DNA from: Bacteroidales bacterium
Lineage (GTDB): Bacteria; Bacteroidota; Bacteroidia; Bacteroidales; PUMT01
Direction of reading: 5' to 3'
Assembly (NCBI GenBank): GCA_007135095.1
Contig: SLJO01000183.1
Span: forward strand, 1-32,026
DNA length: 32,026 nt
Both the position numbers and the translations under genes were made by a program. This document shows positions 10,285 to 19,586 of this stretch, in pieces. The stretch's first letter is position 1. Every line of letters begins with the position of its first letter. The notes below the pieces were generated by a model that was not told where the DNA came from, searched no databases, and saw only the letters and a program-made list of their open reading frames with translations.

Positions 10285-10503
10285 ATGAATGAATTTTACC
10301 TGATCCTTGCTGTGTCCACCGTTTTAATGGGAATGGTTTTTGCCGGCCTCGCTATCAGCATTCTGGTTAAAAAAAACGGAAGGTTCCCCGTAACCTCTAT
10401 AGGACGTAACAAGGAGATGCAAAAACGCGGTATTACCTGTGTCAAACATGACGAAATGCTTTGCCGGGGCAAGCCCGGCAACAGGACGTCATGTTGCGGC
10501 TGA
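10285..10503 (+). CDS. Small single-TM cysteine protein, NqrM-like paralogue (degenerate ligand set)
   Basis: ATG at 10285; 'MNEFYLILAVSTVLMGMVFAGLAISILVKKNGRFPVTSIGRNKEMQKRGITCVKHDEMLCRGKPGNRTSCCG' aligns with the 12050-12280 product over 'GRF...E...RGITC......C'. Confidence 0.65.
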   Translation: MNEFYLILAVSTVLMGMVFAGLAISILVKKNGRFPVTSIGRNKEMQKRGITCVKHDEMLCRGKPGNRTSCCG

Positions 10504-10566
10504 CACACCCGGGTTCTCATATTATGTTAGAAAGGTTTTATTTAACGACAACAATTTTTGCATGCT

Positions 10567-11805
10567 ATGGGGAAGAAAATACTTCTGTACTCGGCACTAT
10601 TTATTGTTGCAACATACTTTCTGTTTACCGGACTGGTAGCAGCCCAATCCTTCCTGGTTCCCCTTGCAACGGCTATGGTCCTGGCATTCCTTGTAGCCCC
10701 CATTGCGGTCAAACTGGAGGAACGGGGATGGAATAAAGCCCTGGCAACCTTCACCTCTACCCTTGCATTGCTGATTGTACTTGCAGGCTTTTTGTTCATG
10801 TTATTTCAACAGATCCGAAATTTTACCGAAGACTGGGAAGAGATCCAGGTACAATTGCAGGAAAAGCTTGTACAGGCCAGTAAATTCGTGGAAGAAAGCA
10901 CCCCTTTGAATAATGTGAGCTTCGGCTTCGGACAGGGGGGGGATGATAAAAACGGAGATAATCAGCAGGAAAACCGGCGGCAAGAACAGAACCGGGAAGA
11001 CCAGGGAGATGATCAGGCTGAAGGAACAGAGCAGGGGGAAGAAGGCGATGAAGAAGACGGGGAAGAAGAGGATGAAGAGAGGATGGAAGACGCCGCACAG
11101 GCAGTCGGGGAACAGGTAATGACAACGCTGGGTGCGGTATTCGGTTTTATAAGCTACATGCTGATTACCTTTGTTTATGTTTTTCTTTTTATATACTTCA
11201 GGGACAGGTTCAAAGAATTTGTGCTGAGATTTTTCACTCACAGGCAGAGGGAAGAAGTATCCGAGATTATTTCCAGCTCATCCACGGTCAGCAGAAGATA
11301 CCTGGCAGGAAGATTACTATTGATGGTTATCCTTGCCGGACTGTATTTTGCCGGACTTGCCTTATCGGGACTGGAGAATGCCCTGTTTATTGCCTTGCTG
11401 TCAGCAGCACTGTCCATTATTCCCATTGTTGGCAATATAATAGGCTATTTTATTGCCGTGGTGGTGAGCCTCCTTACCAACGGAGAGATACCGCAATTGA
11501 TTGGAATTACTATAACCTTCGCAATAGCCCAGTTTATAGACACCTATATCCTGCAGCCAATTGTGCTTGGAGACAAGGTGGACGTTCATCCTTTTTTTAT
11601 CATCATGACGGTCATACTTGGAAATGAAGTATGGGGTGTCATGGGAATGGTACTGGCAATTCCACTGTTCGCCATTATTACTGTAGTTTGCCGGCATGTC
11701 CCTGCATTAAACCCCTTTGGCTATCTGTTCAGCAAAAAAGATATAGAAGAAACCCAGGAATCAAAAAATCAAAAGCGCGAACTGGAAAACGATAATTCCG
11801 AATAA
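10567..11805 (+). CDS. AI-2E family transporter (PF01594-like permease) with an acidic low-complexity insert
   Basis: 'VPLATAMVLAFLVAPIAVKLEERG', 'FFTHRQREEVSEIISSSSTVSRRYLAGRLLLMVILAGLYFAGLALSGLENALFIALLSAALSIIPIVGNIIGYFIA', 'DTYILQPIVLGDKVDVHPFFIIMTVILGNEVWGVMGMVLAIPLFAI' typify the family. First in-frame ATG is 10567. Confidence 0.87.
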   Translation: MGKKILLYSALFIVATYFLFTGLVAAQSFLVPLATAMVLAFLVAPIAVKLEERGWNKALATFTSTLALLIVLAGFLFMLFQQIRNFTEDWEEIQVQLQEKLVQASKFVEESTPLNNVSFGFGQGGDDKNGDNQQENRRQEQNREDQGDDQAEGTEQGEEGDEEDGEEEDEERMEDAAQAVGEQVMTTLGAVFGFISYMLITFVYVFLFIYFRDRFKEFVLRFFTHRQREEVSEIISSSSTVSRRYLAGRLLLMVILAGLYFAGLALSGLENALFIALLSAALSIIPIVGNIIGYFIAVVVSLLTNGEIPQLIGITITFAIAQFIDTYILQPIVLGDKVDVHPFFIIMTVILGNEVWGVMGMVLAIPLFAIITVVCRHVPALNPFGYLFSKKDIEETQESKNQKRELENDNSE

Positions 11806-11925
11806 TAACCCGTTTTACGGGACACACGCCTCTGTTTATAATTTAATTTATTTCTAAAAGCGCGAACTGGAAAGCAGTAATTCCGAATAATAACCCGTTT
11901 TACGGGACACATGCCTCTGTTTATA
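11771..11925. repeat. Direct duplication: 70-bp unit (11771-11840 and 11856-11925), offset 85 bp, spanning the 3' end of the AI-2E permease gene
   Basis: 'aaaagcgcgaactggaaa..taattccgaataataacccgttttacgggacaca.gcctctgtttata' occurs twice; I count 66/70 identity with four transitions. Confidence 0.92.
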
Positions 11926-12049
11926 TATTTATATCTATATACAGGCACGATTTATGCTGTAACTTGTACCAGCATTTTGGTTTATTCATGCTTTTTTGAG
12001 ATACTCAGTATCATGGATTCATTATAATTAAATAAAACAAGCGGTTGAA

Positions 12050-12280
12050 ATGGAATTATTAAACCTCATACTCATATCAATAGCACTGGTTATCCTGGCA
12101 GTAGGAGCCATGTCGGTCAGGCTGTTATTTGCCAGGGACGGCAGATTTTCGGGCGGTTCATGCAGAAGCACACCTGAACTTGAAGAAAGGGGGATAACCT
12201 GCGGATGCGGAAGGCAGGAGTCCTGCGAAGCCAGTGAAAGTCCCGGTAAAGAGCCCGGAAAAGATCAGCCTGCCCGATAA
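12050..12280 (+). CDS. nqrM: NqrM-like (DUF539-like) Na+-NQR maturation protein candidate
   Basis: One TM helix then 'GGSCRSTPELEERGITCGCGRQESC', a C-x12-C-x-C-x5-C pattern resembling NqrM; adjacent to apbE and the nqr operon. Confidence 0.62.
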   Translation: MELLNLILISIALVILAVGAMSVRLLFARDGRFSGGSCRSTPELEERGITCGCGRQESCEASESPGKEPGKDQPAR

Positions 12281-12373
12281 ATAGCGGAAACAATAAGCCC
12301 GGCGAAAAGGTTCTTACGCGCCCCGGGAACTGATCAAAGGCACGTAGTACCCAGGTTGGCCGGCGGCCGAGAG

Positions 12374-13381
12374 TCATTGCTTTTTTATAAACTCATTTAA
12401 TCCGTCTGTGTAAGCCACCGCCGACACCCCATCCAGGTCATAGATAAAATAGGCTTCCACATCAGGAATGCTTCTGGAGAGTTCCATGCTTTTTTCAAGG
12501 CCCATAACCATAAAGGCAGTTGCCCATGCATCGGCATCCATGGCCGTGGAAGTTATTACCGTGGCGCTTAACAGATTATGCTGTACGGGCCGGCCCGTTG
12601 AGGGATCTATGGTATGTGCATATTTCTGACCATCACGAACATAAAATTTCCTGTAATTACCTGATGTTGCCAGTGACCTTGATGTTAACTGTATTATTTC
12701 CTGCAGTTCCCTGTTTATTGCCATAGGATCATCCACCGGCTTGTCAATACCAATGCGCCACATCTCATTATTCCTGTTTGTGCCCCTGAGTCTTATCTCC
12801 CCCCCGATTTCAATCATATAGTCGTTTATACCCCTGGCATCAAAAAACTCCGCCACGACATCGACAGTATATCCTTTGGCAATTGCATTCATATCAAGCA
12901 TCACACCGGGATGGTCCTTAACGATCCTGCGGTCTTCAAGCCTTACCATTTCCCAGCCCACAAACTGAAGAAGGCTGTCGATAAGCGCGGGAGTCATATT
13001 CTCACTTTCGGTAAAACCAAACCCCCACGCATTAACCAGCGGGCCTACCGTAATATCAAATGCGCCATTGGTTATTTCAGATATCTCGCGTGCGCGCTCA
13101 AATACTCTTATGAAATAATCATCAGGCCTGACACCGTCCAAATTTTGGTTTATGCCTGAAATAACAGAACCAGGATTATAAATTGACATGGAATTGTCAA
13201 TATCCCGGAATATTTCCTTAAGTTCCCCGTGATAGTCAGTTGAATCAGGTGAATTGTATGCTATATGGTAGCTGGTTCCCTGGGTGAACCCCTCAAGATA
13301 CATAAAATTTCTTTGCTCCACCCTGCCGCAGGAAAAAACCATCAGCACAGGAAGCAATAAAACAATGATTTGCTTCATCAA
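12374..13381 (-). CDS. apbE: FAD:protein FMN transferase ApbE
   Basis: Lipoprotein signal ('VLMVFSCG'); 'FDITVGPLVNAWGFG', 'VMLDMNAIAKGYTVDVVAEFF', 'YAHTIDPSTGRPVQHNLLSATVI', 'MDADAWATAFMVMG' are ApbE motifs; next to nqr genes. Confidence 0.93.
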   Translation of the reverse strand: MMKQIIVLLLPVLMVFSCGRVEQRNFMYLEGFTQGTSYHIAYNSPDSTDYHGELKEIFRDIDNSMSIYNPGSVISGINQNLDGVRPDDYFIRVFERAREISEITNGAFDITVGPLVNAWGFGFTESENMTPALIDSLLQFVGWEMVRLEDRRIVKDHPGVMLDMNAIAKGYTVDVVAEFFDARGINDYMIEIGGEIRLRGTNRNNEMWRIGIDKPVDDPMAINRELQEIIQLTSRSLATSGNYRKFYVRDGQKYAHTIDPSTGRPVQHNLLSATVITSTAMDADAWATAFMVMGLEKSMELSRSIPDVEAYFIYDLDGVSAVAYTDGLNEFIKKQ

Positions 13382-13452
13382 TATCTGTTTATATTAGTTT
13401 ACCGCTGTGATACAACGAACCGATCAGAAAGATTATTATTTATTTCTCTTAT

Positions 13453-14709
13453 CTACCCCCCGAAATCGTCAAGGTCAACCATCTCATCGGGCACACCAAG
13501 GTCATAAAGCATTTTCAAAACGGCATCGTTCATTATTGGCGGACCGCACAGGTAAAACTCTATCTCATCAGGGTCCTCATGCGTGCAAAGGTAATTATCA
13601 TAGACGACCTGATGGATAAAGCCGGTGTATCCGGTCCAGTTATCCTCGGGTTTTGGTTCGGAAAGTGCTATATTAAATGTAAAGTTTGGAAACTCCTTTT
13701 CAATCTTCCTGAACTCATCCTCATAGAAGACCTCGCGCAGGGAGCGTGCACCATACCAGTAGGACACCTTACGATCGGTTTTTTCGGTATGGAACATGTG
13801 GAAAATGTGGGAACGCAGGGGCGCCATACCGGCACCACCGCCAATGTATACCATTTCATTTTGGGTTTCCTTTATAAAAAACTCTCCGTAAGGACCCGAA
13901 ATGGTCACCTTGTCACCGGGCTTTTTGGAAAATACGTAGGAAGAGCAGATACCGGGATTAACATTTTTAAATGTCCCCTTTGACCTGTCCCATGGCGGGG
14001 TGGCGATCCTTATATTCAGCATTATGATATTACCCTCTGCCGGATGGTTAGCCATTGAATATGCGCGGTAGGTAGGTTCCGGATTCTTCATTTTCAGATC
14101 CCACATGCCGAACTGGTCCCATTCGGACCTGAATTCTTCCTCAACTTCAATATCTTTAAAATCAACCTCTGTTCTGGGAACGTCAATCTGGATATAACCG
14201 CCTGATTTAAATTCCATATGCTCGTCTTCGGGCAGCCTTACAACAAATTCCTTGATAAAGGTTGCCACATTCCTGTTGCTGACAACCTCGCATTCCCATT
14301 TCTTTATTCCCAGTATCTCCTCGGGAACCTTTATTTTCATATCTTCCCGCAACTTGACCTGGCAGCTTAGCCTCCAGTTTTCCTGCTGTTCCTTCCTGGT
14401 AAAAAAGTCTTTTTCGGTAGGCAGAATGGATCCCCCGCCTTCAATAACCTGGCACTTGCACTGGGCGCATGTCCCGCCTCCTCCGCAGGCGGAAGGAAGA
14501 TATATTTTGTTGTCGGAAAGTGTGTTCAGAACTGTTGAACCTGGCTTTGTGTTAATCGTCCGCTTATCATTTATCGTCAGTGTTACTTCCCCGGAAGGGG
14601 TAAGCCTGGATTTGGCATAAATAAGAATGGATACCAGGGTCAGAATTACAATGAAGATTACAAGAATACTCATCAGAATAACCAGGCCCTGGGATGCTAA
14701 TAAGATCAT
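13453..14709 (-). CDS. nqrF: Na+-translocating NADH:quinone reductase subunit F
   Basis: [2Fe-2S] '[16 protein letters not shown]', FAD '[10 protein letters not shown]', NADH domain '[19 protein letters not shown]', '[15 protein letters not shown]'. Confidence 0.95.
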   Translation of the reverse strand: MILLASQGLVILMSILVIFIVILTLVSILIYAKSRLTPSGEVTLTINDKRTINTKPGSTVLNTLSDNKIYLPSACGGGGTCAQCKCQVIEGGGSILPTEKDFFTRKEQQENWRLSCQVKLREDMKIKVPEEILGIKKWECEVVSNRNVATFIKEFVVRLPEDEHMEFKSGGYIQIDVPRTEVDFKDIEVEEEFRSEWDQFGMWDLKMKNPEPTYRAYSMANHPAEGNIIMLNIRIATPPWDRSKGTFKNVNPGICSSYVFSKKPGDKVTISGPYGEFFIKETQNEMVYIGGGAGMAPLRSHIFHMFHTEKTDRKVSYWYGARSLREVFYEDEFRKIEKEFPNFTFNIALSEPKPEDNWTGYTGFIHQVVYDNYLCTHEDPDEIEFYLCGPPIMNDAVLKMLYDLGVPDEMVDLDDFGG

Positions 14710-14751
14710 ATGGCTTTACTTTATTATTAATTGAACTTAAATATCTCCAAA

Positions 14752-15369
14752 CTATAGTGCTATCCCCATAAAACTCATAAAGGCTATTCCCATCAACCCG
14801 GTTACAATGAAGGTTATCCCGAGTCCGCGAAGGGGTCCGGGCACATTTGAGTATCTTATCTTTTCACGTATAGCCGCTATGCCCACAATGGCAAGATAGA
14901 ACCCCACGCCTGACCCAAGTCCGAAGGATGAAGCCTGGGCAATATTTGCATATTCCCTCTCCTGCATGAACAGGGATCCTCCCAGGATTGCACAGTTTAC
15001 GGCAATAAGGGGGAGAAATATACCAAGTGACGAATATAGCGCGGGCACAAATTTCTCCACTATCATTTCAACAAGCTGCACCATGGATGCTATAACGGCA
15101 ATGAACAATATAAAGCTCAGAAAGCTCAGATCTACATTGGCAAAGCCTGGTCCAAGCCATACCATGGCCCCTTCGGCAAGAAAGTAATTCTCTATGAGAT
15201 AGTTCAGGGGCACGGTAAATCCAAGAACAAAAATAACGGCAATACCAAGGCCGTTAGCCGTGGAGACTGTCCGTGACACTGCCAGATAAGAGCACATGCC
15301 AAGAAAATAGGCGAATACCATGTTGTCGATAAAAACCGACCTGACGAATATATTGGTTAACTCTTCCAT
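14752..15369 (-). CDS. nqrE: Na+-translocating NADH:quinone reductase subunit E
   Basis: '[25 protein letters not shown]', '[20 protein letters not shown]' typical of NqrE; operon context. Confidence 0.95.
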   Translation of the reverse strand: MEELTNIFVRSVFIDNMVFAYFLGMCSYLAVSRTVSTANGLGIAVIFVLGFTVPLNYLIENYFLAEGAMVWLGPGFANVDLSFLSFILFIAVIASMVQLVEMIVEKFVPALYSSLGIFLPLIAVNCAILGGSLFMQEREYANIAQASSFGLGSGVGFYLAIVGIAAIREKIRYSNVPGPLRGLGITFIVTGLMGIAFMSFMGIAL

Positions 15370-15381
15370 CGCAAATGATTT

Positions 15382-16035
15382 TTATTTTGATTCAATCAAC
15401 TTCCGGTTCCTTGATCTCTGGACCCATATAATAACTCCTACGGTTATAAGAGCCATGGGGGGGAGAATCATAAAACCATTATCCTCATAACCAATGTTAT
15501 AGACTCCAAGGGTTTCCATGACCGGGTAGCCCCAGAGGTTCCCCGATCCAAGCAGTTCCCTGAAAAAGCCCACCACAATAAGGATCCACCCGTATCCTGC
15601 CGCGTTTCCGATCCCGTCAAGAAAAGAGGGCCATGGTTTGTTGCTGAGTGCAAAGGCCTCAAGCCTGCCCATGATTATGCAGTTTGTAATAATCAATCCA
15701 ACGAATACGGACAACTGCCTGCTGACATCATAGAAAAACGCCTTCAGAACCTGGTCGACAAGAATAACCAGTGAAGCTATCACGACAAGCTGCACAATTA
15801 TCCTGATCCTGGAGGGTATGGTATTCCTGAGCAATGAGATAATCACGTTGGCCGCACCCATGACAACAACCACCGCTATAGCAAGAACAACGGCAGGTTC
15901 AAGCATTGCCGTCACTGCCAGCGCGGAGCATATACCCAGTACCTGGACTGTAATGGGGTTTTCATCATTAAGCGGTGTGCTTAAAAGTTTCATATTTTTT
16001 CCCGAAAACAAAGGTTCCTTCTCCGATTTACTCAT
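15382..16035 (-). CDS. nqrD: Na+-translocating NADH:quinone reductase subunit D
   Basis: '[17 protein letters not shown]', '[56 protein letters not shown]'; start assigned to MSKSEKEP, overlapping the nqrC end by 8 bp. Confidence 0.94.
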   Translation of the reverse strand: MSKSEKEPLFSGKNMKLLSTPLNDENPITVQVLGICSALAVTAMLEPAVVLAIAVVVVMGAANVIISLLRNTIPSRIRIIVQLVVIASLVILVDQVLKAFFYDVSRQLSVFVGLIITNCIIMGRLEAFALSNKPWPSFLDGIGNAAGYGWILIVVGFFRELLGSGNLWGYPVMETLGVYNIGYEDNGFMILPPMALITVGVIIWVQRSRNRKLIESK

Positions 16036-16762
16036 AGTTCTGATTTTTTTGTTTTCTAAAATAGGCAACATAGCTTGAAAGAGAATTTTCAAGCATTGCA
16101 TCCACGCCGTTACCGGTTATGGTGCCGCCGGAAATGCCGTCTACGCGATGCTCATTCATAGGAACGGTTCCGGGTTTAATGACATCTATGGAAACAAACT
16201 CGCCGTCATCATCAAATATCCTTTTCCCCTTAAACTGTTCCTGAAACGCCCTGGTGTTTATCTCGGCACCAAGTCCGGGTGTTTCGCCTTCGTGGTCGAA
16301 AATCACCCCGAATATGGTATTATAATCCTCTTCAAATGCAACATAACCGAAAACCGGTCCCCATAATCCGCGGCCATAAACAGGTATGATGTAACTCTCG
16401 CTGCCATCATCATGCCTTGCCACGAATATCGGCAGATTACGCTGTTCAACAGGCTTCCTGTTTTCTTCGCGCACATTTACTTCAAATGCCTCGACATCAT
16501 CCAGTATTTCTCCCTGATGGTTTATAACATAACTCCCGACGATATATCTTTCATATTCCTCATTGATGTATGCCGTCCGGTCATCGGCCATGGCAAGTTC
16601 CCGGGCCTTTTCAACCGACATAAGTATGTCCAGTTTCCTGGCTATCTCTATATTCAGGTCCTGGTATGGTTTGAGAAACGTAGCCACAGCAGAAAGCACG
16701 GCTGCAACTATTATAACCATTGCAGAAGCATATAAAAAAATATAGGTATTGCTATCCTTCAT
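16028..16762 (-). CDS. nqrC: Na+-translocating NADH:quinone reductase subunit C
   Basis: Single N-terminal TM; '[43 protein letters not shown]', C-terminal flavinylation-type motif 'DGISGGT'. Confidence 0.93.
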   Translation of the reverse strand: MKDSNTYIFLYASAMVIIVAAVLSAVATFLKPYQDLNIEIARKLDILMSVEKARELAMADDRTAYINEEYERYIVGSYVINHQGEILDDVEAFEVNVREENRKPVEQRNLPIFVARHDDGSESYIIPVYGRGLWGPVFGYVAFEEDYNTIFGVIFDHEGETPGLGAEINTRAFQEQFKGKRIFDDDGEFVSIDVIKPGTVPMNEHRVDGISGGTITGNGVDAMLENSLSSYVAYFRKQKNQNYE

Positions 16763-16773
16763 TATAACGTGAT

Positions 16774-17946
16774 TTATTTATTAGACACCTCTGAGGCACC
16801 CGCCCGTTTTATCCTGCGCCTGATGTTGGCCTGTATGATATTATGGTCTATCAGTGGTGCAAAAACATTCATGAATAATATTGCCAGCATCATGCCTTCG
16901 GGAAAGGCAGGGTTCAGTACCCTGATCAGAATTGCCAGGAAGCCGATCAGGAATCCATAAATATACTTGCCCGTGCTTGTCTGCGAGGCAGTAACGGGAT
17001 CAGTAGCCATATACACGGCGCCGAAGGCAAAGCCGCCCATTATCAGGTGTTCCCAGGCCGGAATCTCCATCAGGGGATTGACTGCAAAGATATTCAGCAA
17101 CAGGCCCATCACCAGTCCTCCTGCCGTCACAGATGCCATTATCCTCATGCTTCCCACTCCCGTTATCCACAGTATACCGGCACCAATGAGTATGGCAACC
17201 ACAGATGTTTCACTTATTGATCCGGGTATGGTGCCAATAAACATTTCCAGCGATGAGGGAATGGCATCAATATTTCCCTGGGCCGCGTTTGCAAGGGGTG
17301 TGGCGCCTGAGAAACCGTCAATCACTCCCTCTCCGTTCATCAGTCCGTCAACATATGCATCATCACCGGACAGGTATATGGGGTAGGCAAAAAACAGGAA
17401 TGCCCTGGCTGTCAGGGCAGGATTCAAAATATTCATCCCCGTACCGCCAAATGCCTCTTTGCCGATTATTACGGCAAAAACAGTGGCTACGGAAACCATC
17501 CACAGGGGAACTGCAATGGGGATTATGATGGGTATGAGCATGCCGGTAACAAGAAATCCCTCATTGACCTCATGACCCCGTATCTCGGCGAAAATAAATT
17601 CAACTGTCAGTCCGCTGACATAGGAGACAATGATTATGGGCAGTATCCTGAAGAACCCGTAAAGAAAAGTCTCCCAGAAGCCTGCTTCAATGCCAAAGGC
17701 CAGGAAATGCTGATACCCCGTGTTCCACATGCCGAATAACAGAGGCGGGATCATCGCCACTACAACAATGATCATGGTTCTTTTTAAATCAATGCTGTCG
17801 CGGATGTGAGCCCCCCTGGCCGTAACAGTGTCGGGTACGAACAAAAAGGTCTCAAATGCTTCAAAGGTGGAATGCAGTTTCTCAAAACGGCCACCCTTTT
17901 GAAAGTGTGGCTTTATTTTATCTAATTTTTTCCTGAGTAACTTCAC
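16774..17946 (-). CDS. nqrB: Na+-translocating NADH:quinone reductase subunit B
   Basis: 'GFLVTGMLIPIIIPIAVPLWMVSVATVFAVIIGKEAFGGTGMNILNPALTARAFLFFAYP' and covalent-FMN motif 'GFSGATPL'. Confidence 0.95.
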   Translation of the reverse strand: MKLLRKKLDKIKPHFQKGGRFEKLHSTFEAFETFLFVPDTVTARGAHIRDSIDLKRTMIIVVVAMIPPLLFGMWNTGYQHFLAFGIEAGFWETFLYGFFRILPIIIVSYVSGLTVEFIFAEIRGHEVNEGFLVTGMLIPIIIPIAVPLWMVSVATVFAVIIGKEAFGGTGMNILNPALTARAFLFFAYPIYLSGDDAYVDGLMNGEGVIDGFSGATPLANAAQGNIDAIPSSLEMFIGTIPGSISETSVVAILIGAGILWITGVGSMRIMASVTAGGLVMGLLLNIFAVNPLMEIPAWEHLIMGGFAFGAVYMATDPVTASQTSTGKYIYGFLIGFLAILIRVLNPAFPEGMMLAILFMNVFAPLIDHNIIQANIRRRIKRAGASEVSNK

Positions 17947-17996
17947 TTTTTATACAGTTTGTTTATTTAACGAAAAACAGTTTCAATCAGGACCGG

Positions 17997-19352
17997 TCAG
18001 CTTGTTTCCCTGATCATTAGTTCGATGCCGCCCCGAAGAATTGACTGGACCTCGGTTTTTGAGGTGCATACATACTCGCACAGGGCCAGGTCTTCTTCAA
18101 TGACCTCATAGATGCCCAGGTTTTCCATCTTGTCGATATCTTCAACCATTATGCTTTTAATGAGCTGCTGGGGAATAATATCCATTGGAAGCACCCTTTC
18201 ATATTCACCTGTTATAACGTAGGCCCTGGGGCCTCCGTTATAGTTGGTATCAAGGGCATATTTCCTGCCCGGCCTGAGTGAGGATAAAAATGCCCGGGAA
18301 GCGCTGAACCGGTCGAATCCGGGATCAGCCCATCCCAAAAACCTGTGGTGGGCGCCCTCGGGAATAACAGTGATTTGTGAATCGAAGAATCCGATAAATC
18401 CGTTATAGGGGATCCTGTTTCCGGTAAGGACATTTCCGCTTATGTATCTCAGGTTGCCCTCCCTGGTATTTTCTTTGAGCAGGTTATCAACAGATGCTCC
18501 CATCATGGTCCGGTAATAACGCGGCTTGAGAACTTCAGAGCCGGTAAGCGCCACTATCCTGGAAAAATCCACCTTCCCGTTAAGGAAAAGGCGGCCGATT
18601 ACCAGAAGGTCCTGTGGCCCAATATGCCATACCTGGCCGTTCTTGTGAATGGGGTCCAAATAATGGATCTGAACTCCCGGGTTTCCTGCAGGATGAGGCC
18701 CTGAGAAATAATTCAGCTGCACGCCCGATGTATTGGCATAAATGCCGGGGACAGGGGAATCAGCACTGACATTCAGGTGCACTTTCCCGTCAGTGAGTCT
18801 GCCCAGAACATTTATGCCTGCCTGGAATTCGGCGGCATTTGTTTCCTGCATTATAAAGGAGTAATCAGGTGCAAGGGGGGCAGTGTCAAAACCGGAAACA
18901 AAAATTGAACGGGGCTTGCTCCCCGGTTTGGGTATAATACCATATGGCCGCTGCTTTATCAGGGGCCACAGCCCGGCCTGCAGCAGCCGGCCGGCAATCT
19001 CTTCACGGCTGAGCTTCAGGGGATCGGACTTGGCAAACTCCTCATAAGCCATCTCTTCATCCCGCCTTATTACCACTTCAAGTATTTTCCGGCGTTCTCC
19101 CCTGTTGACGGCAAGAATTTTCCCGCTGACAGGGGAAGTGAAAAAAACATCCGGATTGTATTTGTCAAAAAACAAAGGTGTTCCGGCTTTCACCTGATCG
19201 TCAGCGCGAACCATCATTTTGGGCCTGATACCAAAAAAATCATCGGGCCTGACTGCAAAATTCTTCGACAGGCCCGGTTCTATCAATTCCTTCTCTGCTT
19301 TTCCCTGCAGTGGGATATTGAGACCTTTTTTAAGCTTGATTACCTTCGACAT
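17997..19352 (-). CDS. nqrA: Na+-translocating NADH:quinone reductase subunit A
   Basis: 'KLKKGLNIPLQGKAEKEL', 'PGDFxx/FFGIRPKMMVRADDQVKAGTPLFFDK', 'VNRGERRKILEVVI', 'VMVEDIDKMENLGIYEVIEEDLALCEYVCTSK'-type ending; first gene of operon. Confidence 0.94.
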   Translation of the reverse strand: MSKVIKLKKGLNIPLQGKAEKELIEPGLSKNFAVRPDDFFGIRPKMMVRADDQVKAGTPLFFDKYNPDVFFTSPVSGKILAVNRGERRKILEVVIRRDEEMAYEEFAKSDPLKLSREEIAGRLLQAGLWPLIKQRPYGIIPKPGSKPRSIFVSGFDTAPLAPDYSFIMQETNAAEFQAGINVLGRLTDGKVHLNVSADSPVPGIYANTSGVQLNYFSGPHPAGNPGVQIHYLDPIHKNGQVWHIGPQDLLVIGRLFLNGKVDFSRIVALTGSEVLKPRYYRTMMGASVDNLLKENTREGNLRYISGNVLTGNRIPYNGFIGFFDSQITVIPEGAHHRFLGWADPGFDRFSASRAFLSSLRPGRKYALDTNYNGGPRAYVITGEYERVLPMDIIPQQLIKSIMVEDIDKMENLGIYEVIEEDLALCEYVCTSKTEVQSILRGGIELMIRETS

Positions 19353-19381
19353 TTATATTGTTTGATAATTCTTAAATGCGA

Positions 19382-19389
19382 CAAATTTA
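19382..19389 (-). promoter_or_regulatory. Possible -7 element (TAAATTTG on minus strand) of the nqr operon
   Basis: CAAATTTA on plus = TAAATTTG on minus, ~30 bp upstream of the nqrA start; no clear -33 TTTG found. Confidence 0.3.
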
Positions 19390-19586
19390 GTTTTTTTGGC
19401 TGTATCATTATCATTAACCGGGATAAATTTATTTAATGTACTTTTACACAACCACCTTAAACCGGGTTACCAGGAACCGGCGCCTGAAAAACTGAAAGGT
19501 TGTAATTTTGTGACAATGATATTGTTTGGTAACTACAATTAAAAATGCAACAACCCGTTAACAGAGTACCAAAATTACAATAATAT

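Noticed and set aside
10461-10481. Perfect inverted repeat TTGCCGGG-GCAAG-CCCGGCAA as a terminator
   Set aside because: Lies inside the small NqrM-like CDS ('LCRGKPGN') and lacks a following T run; may only reflect codon usage.
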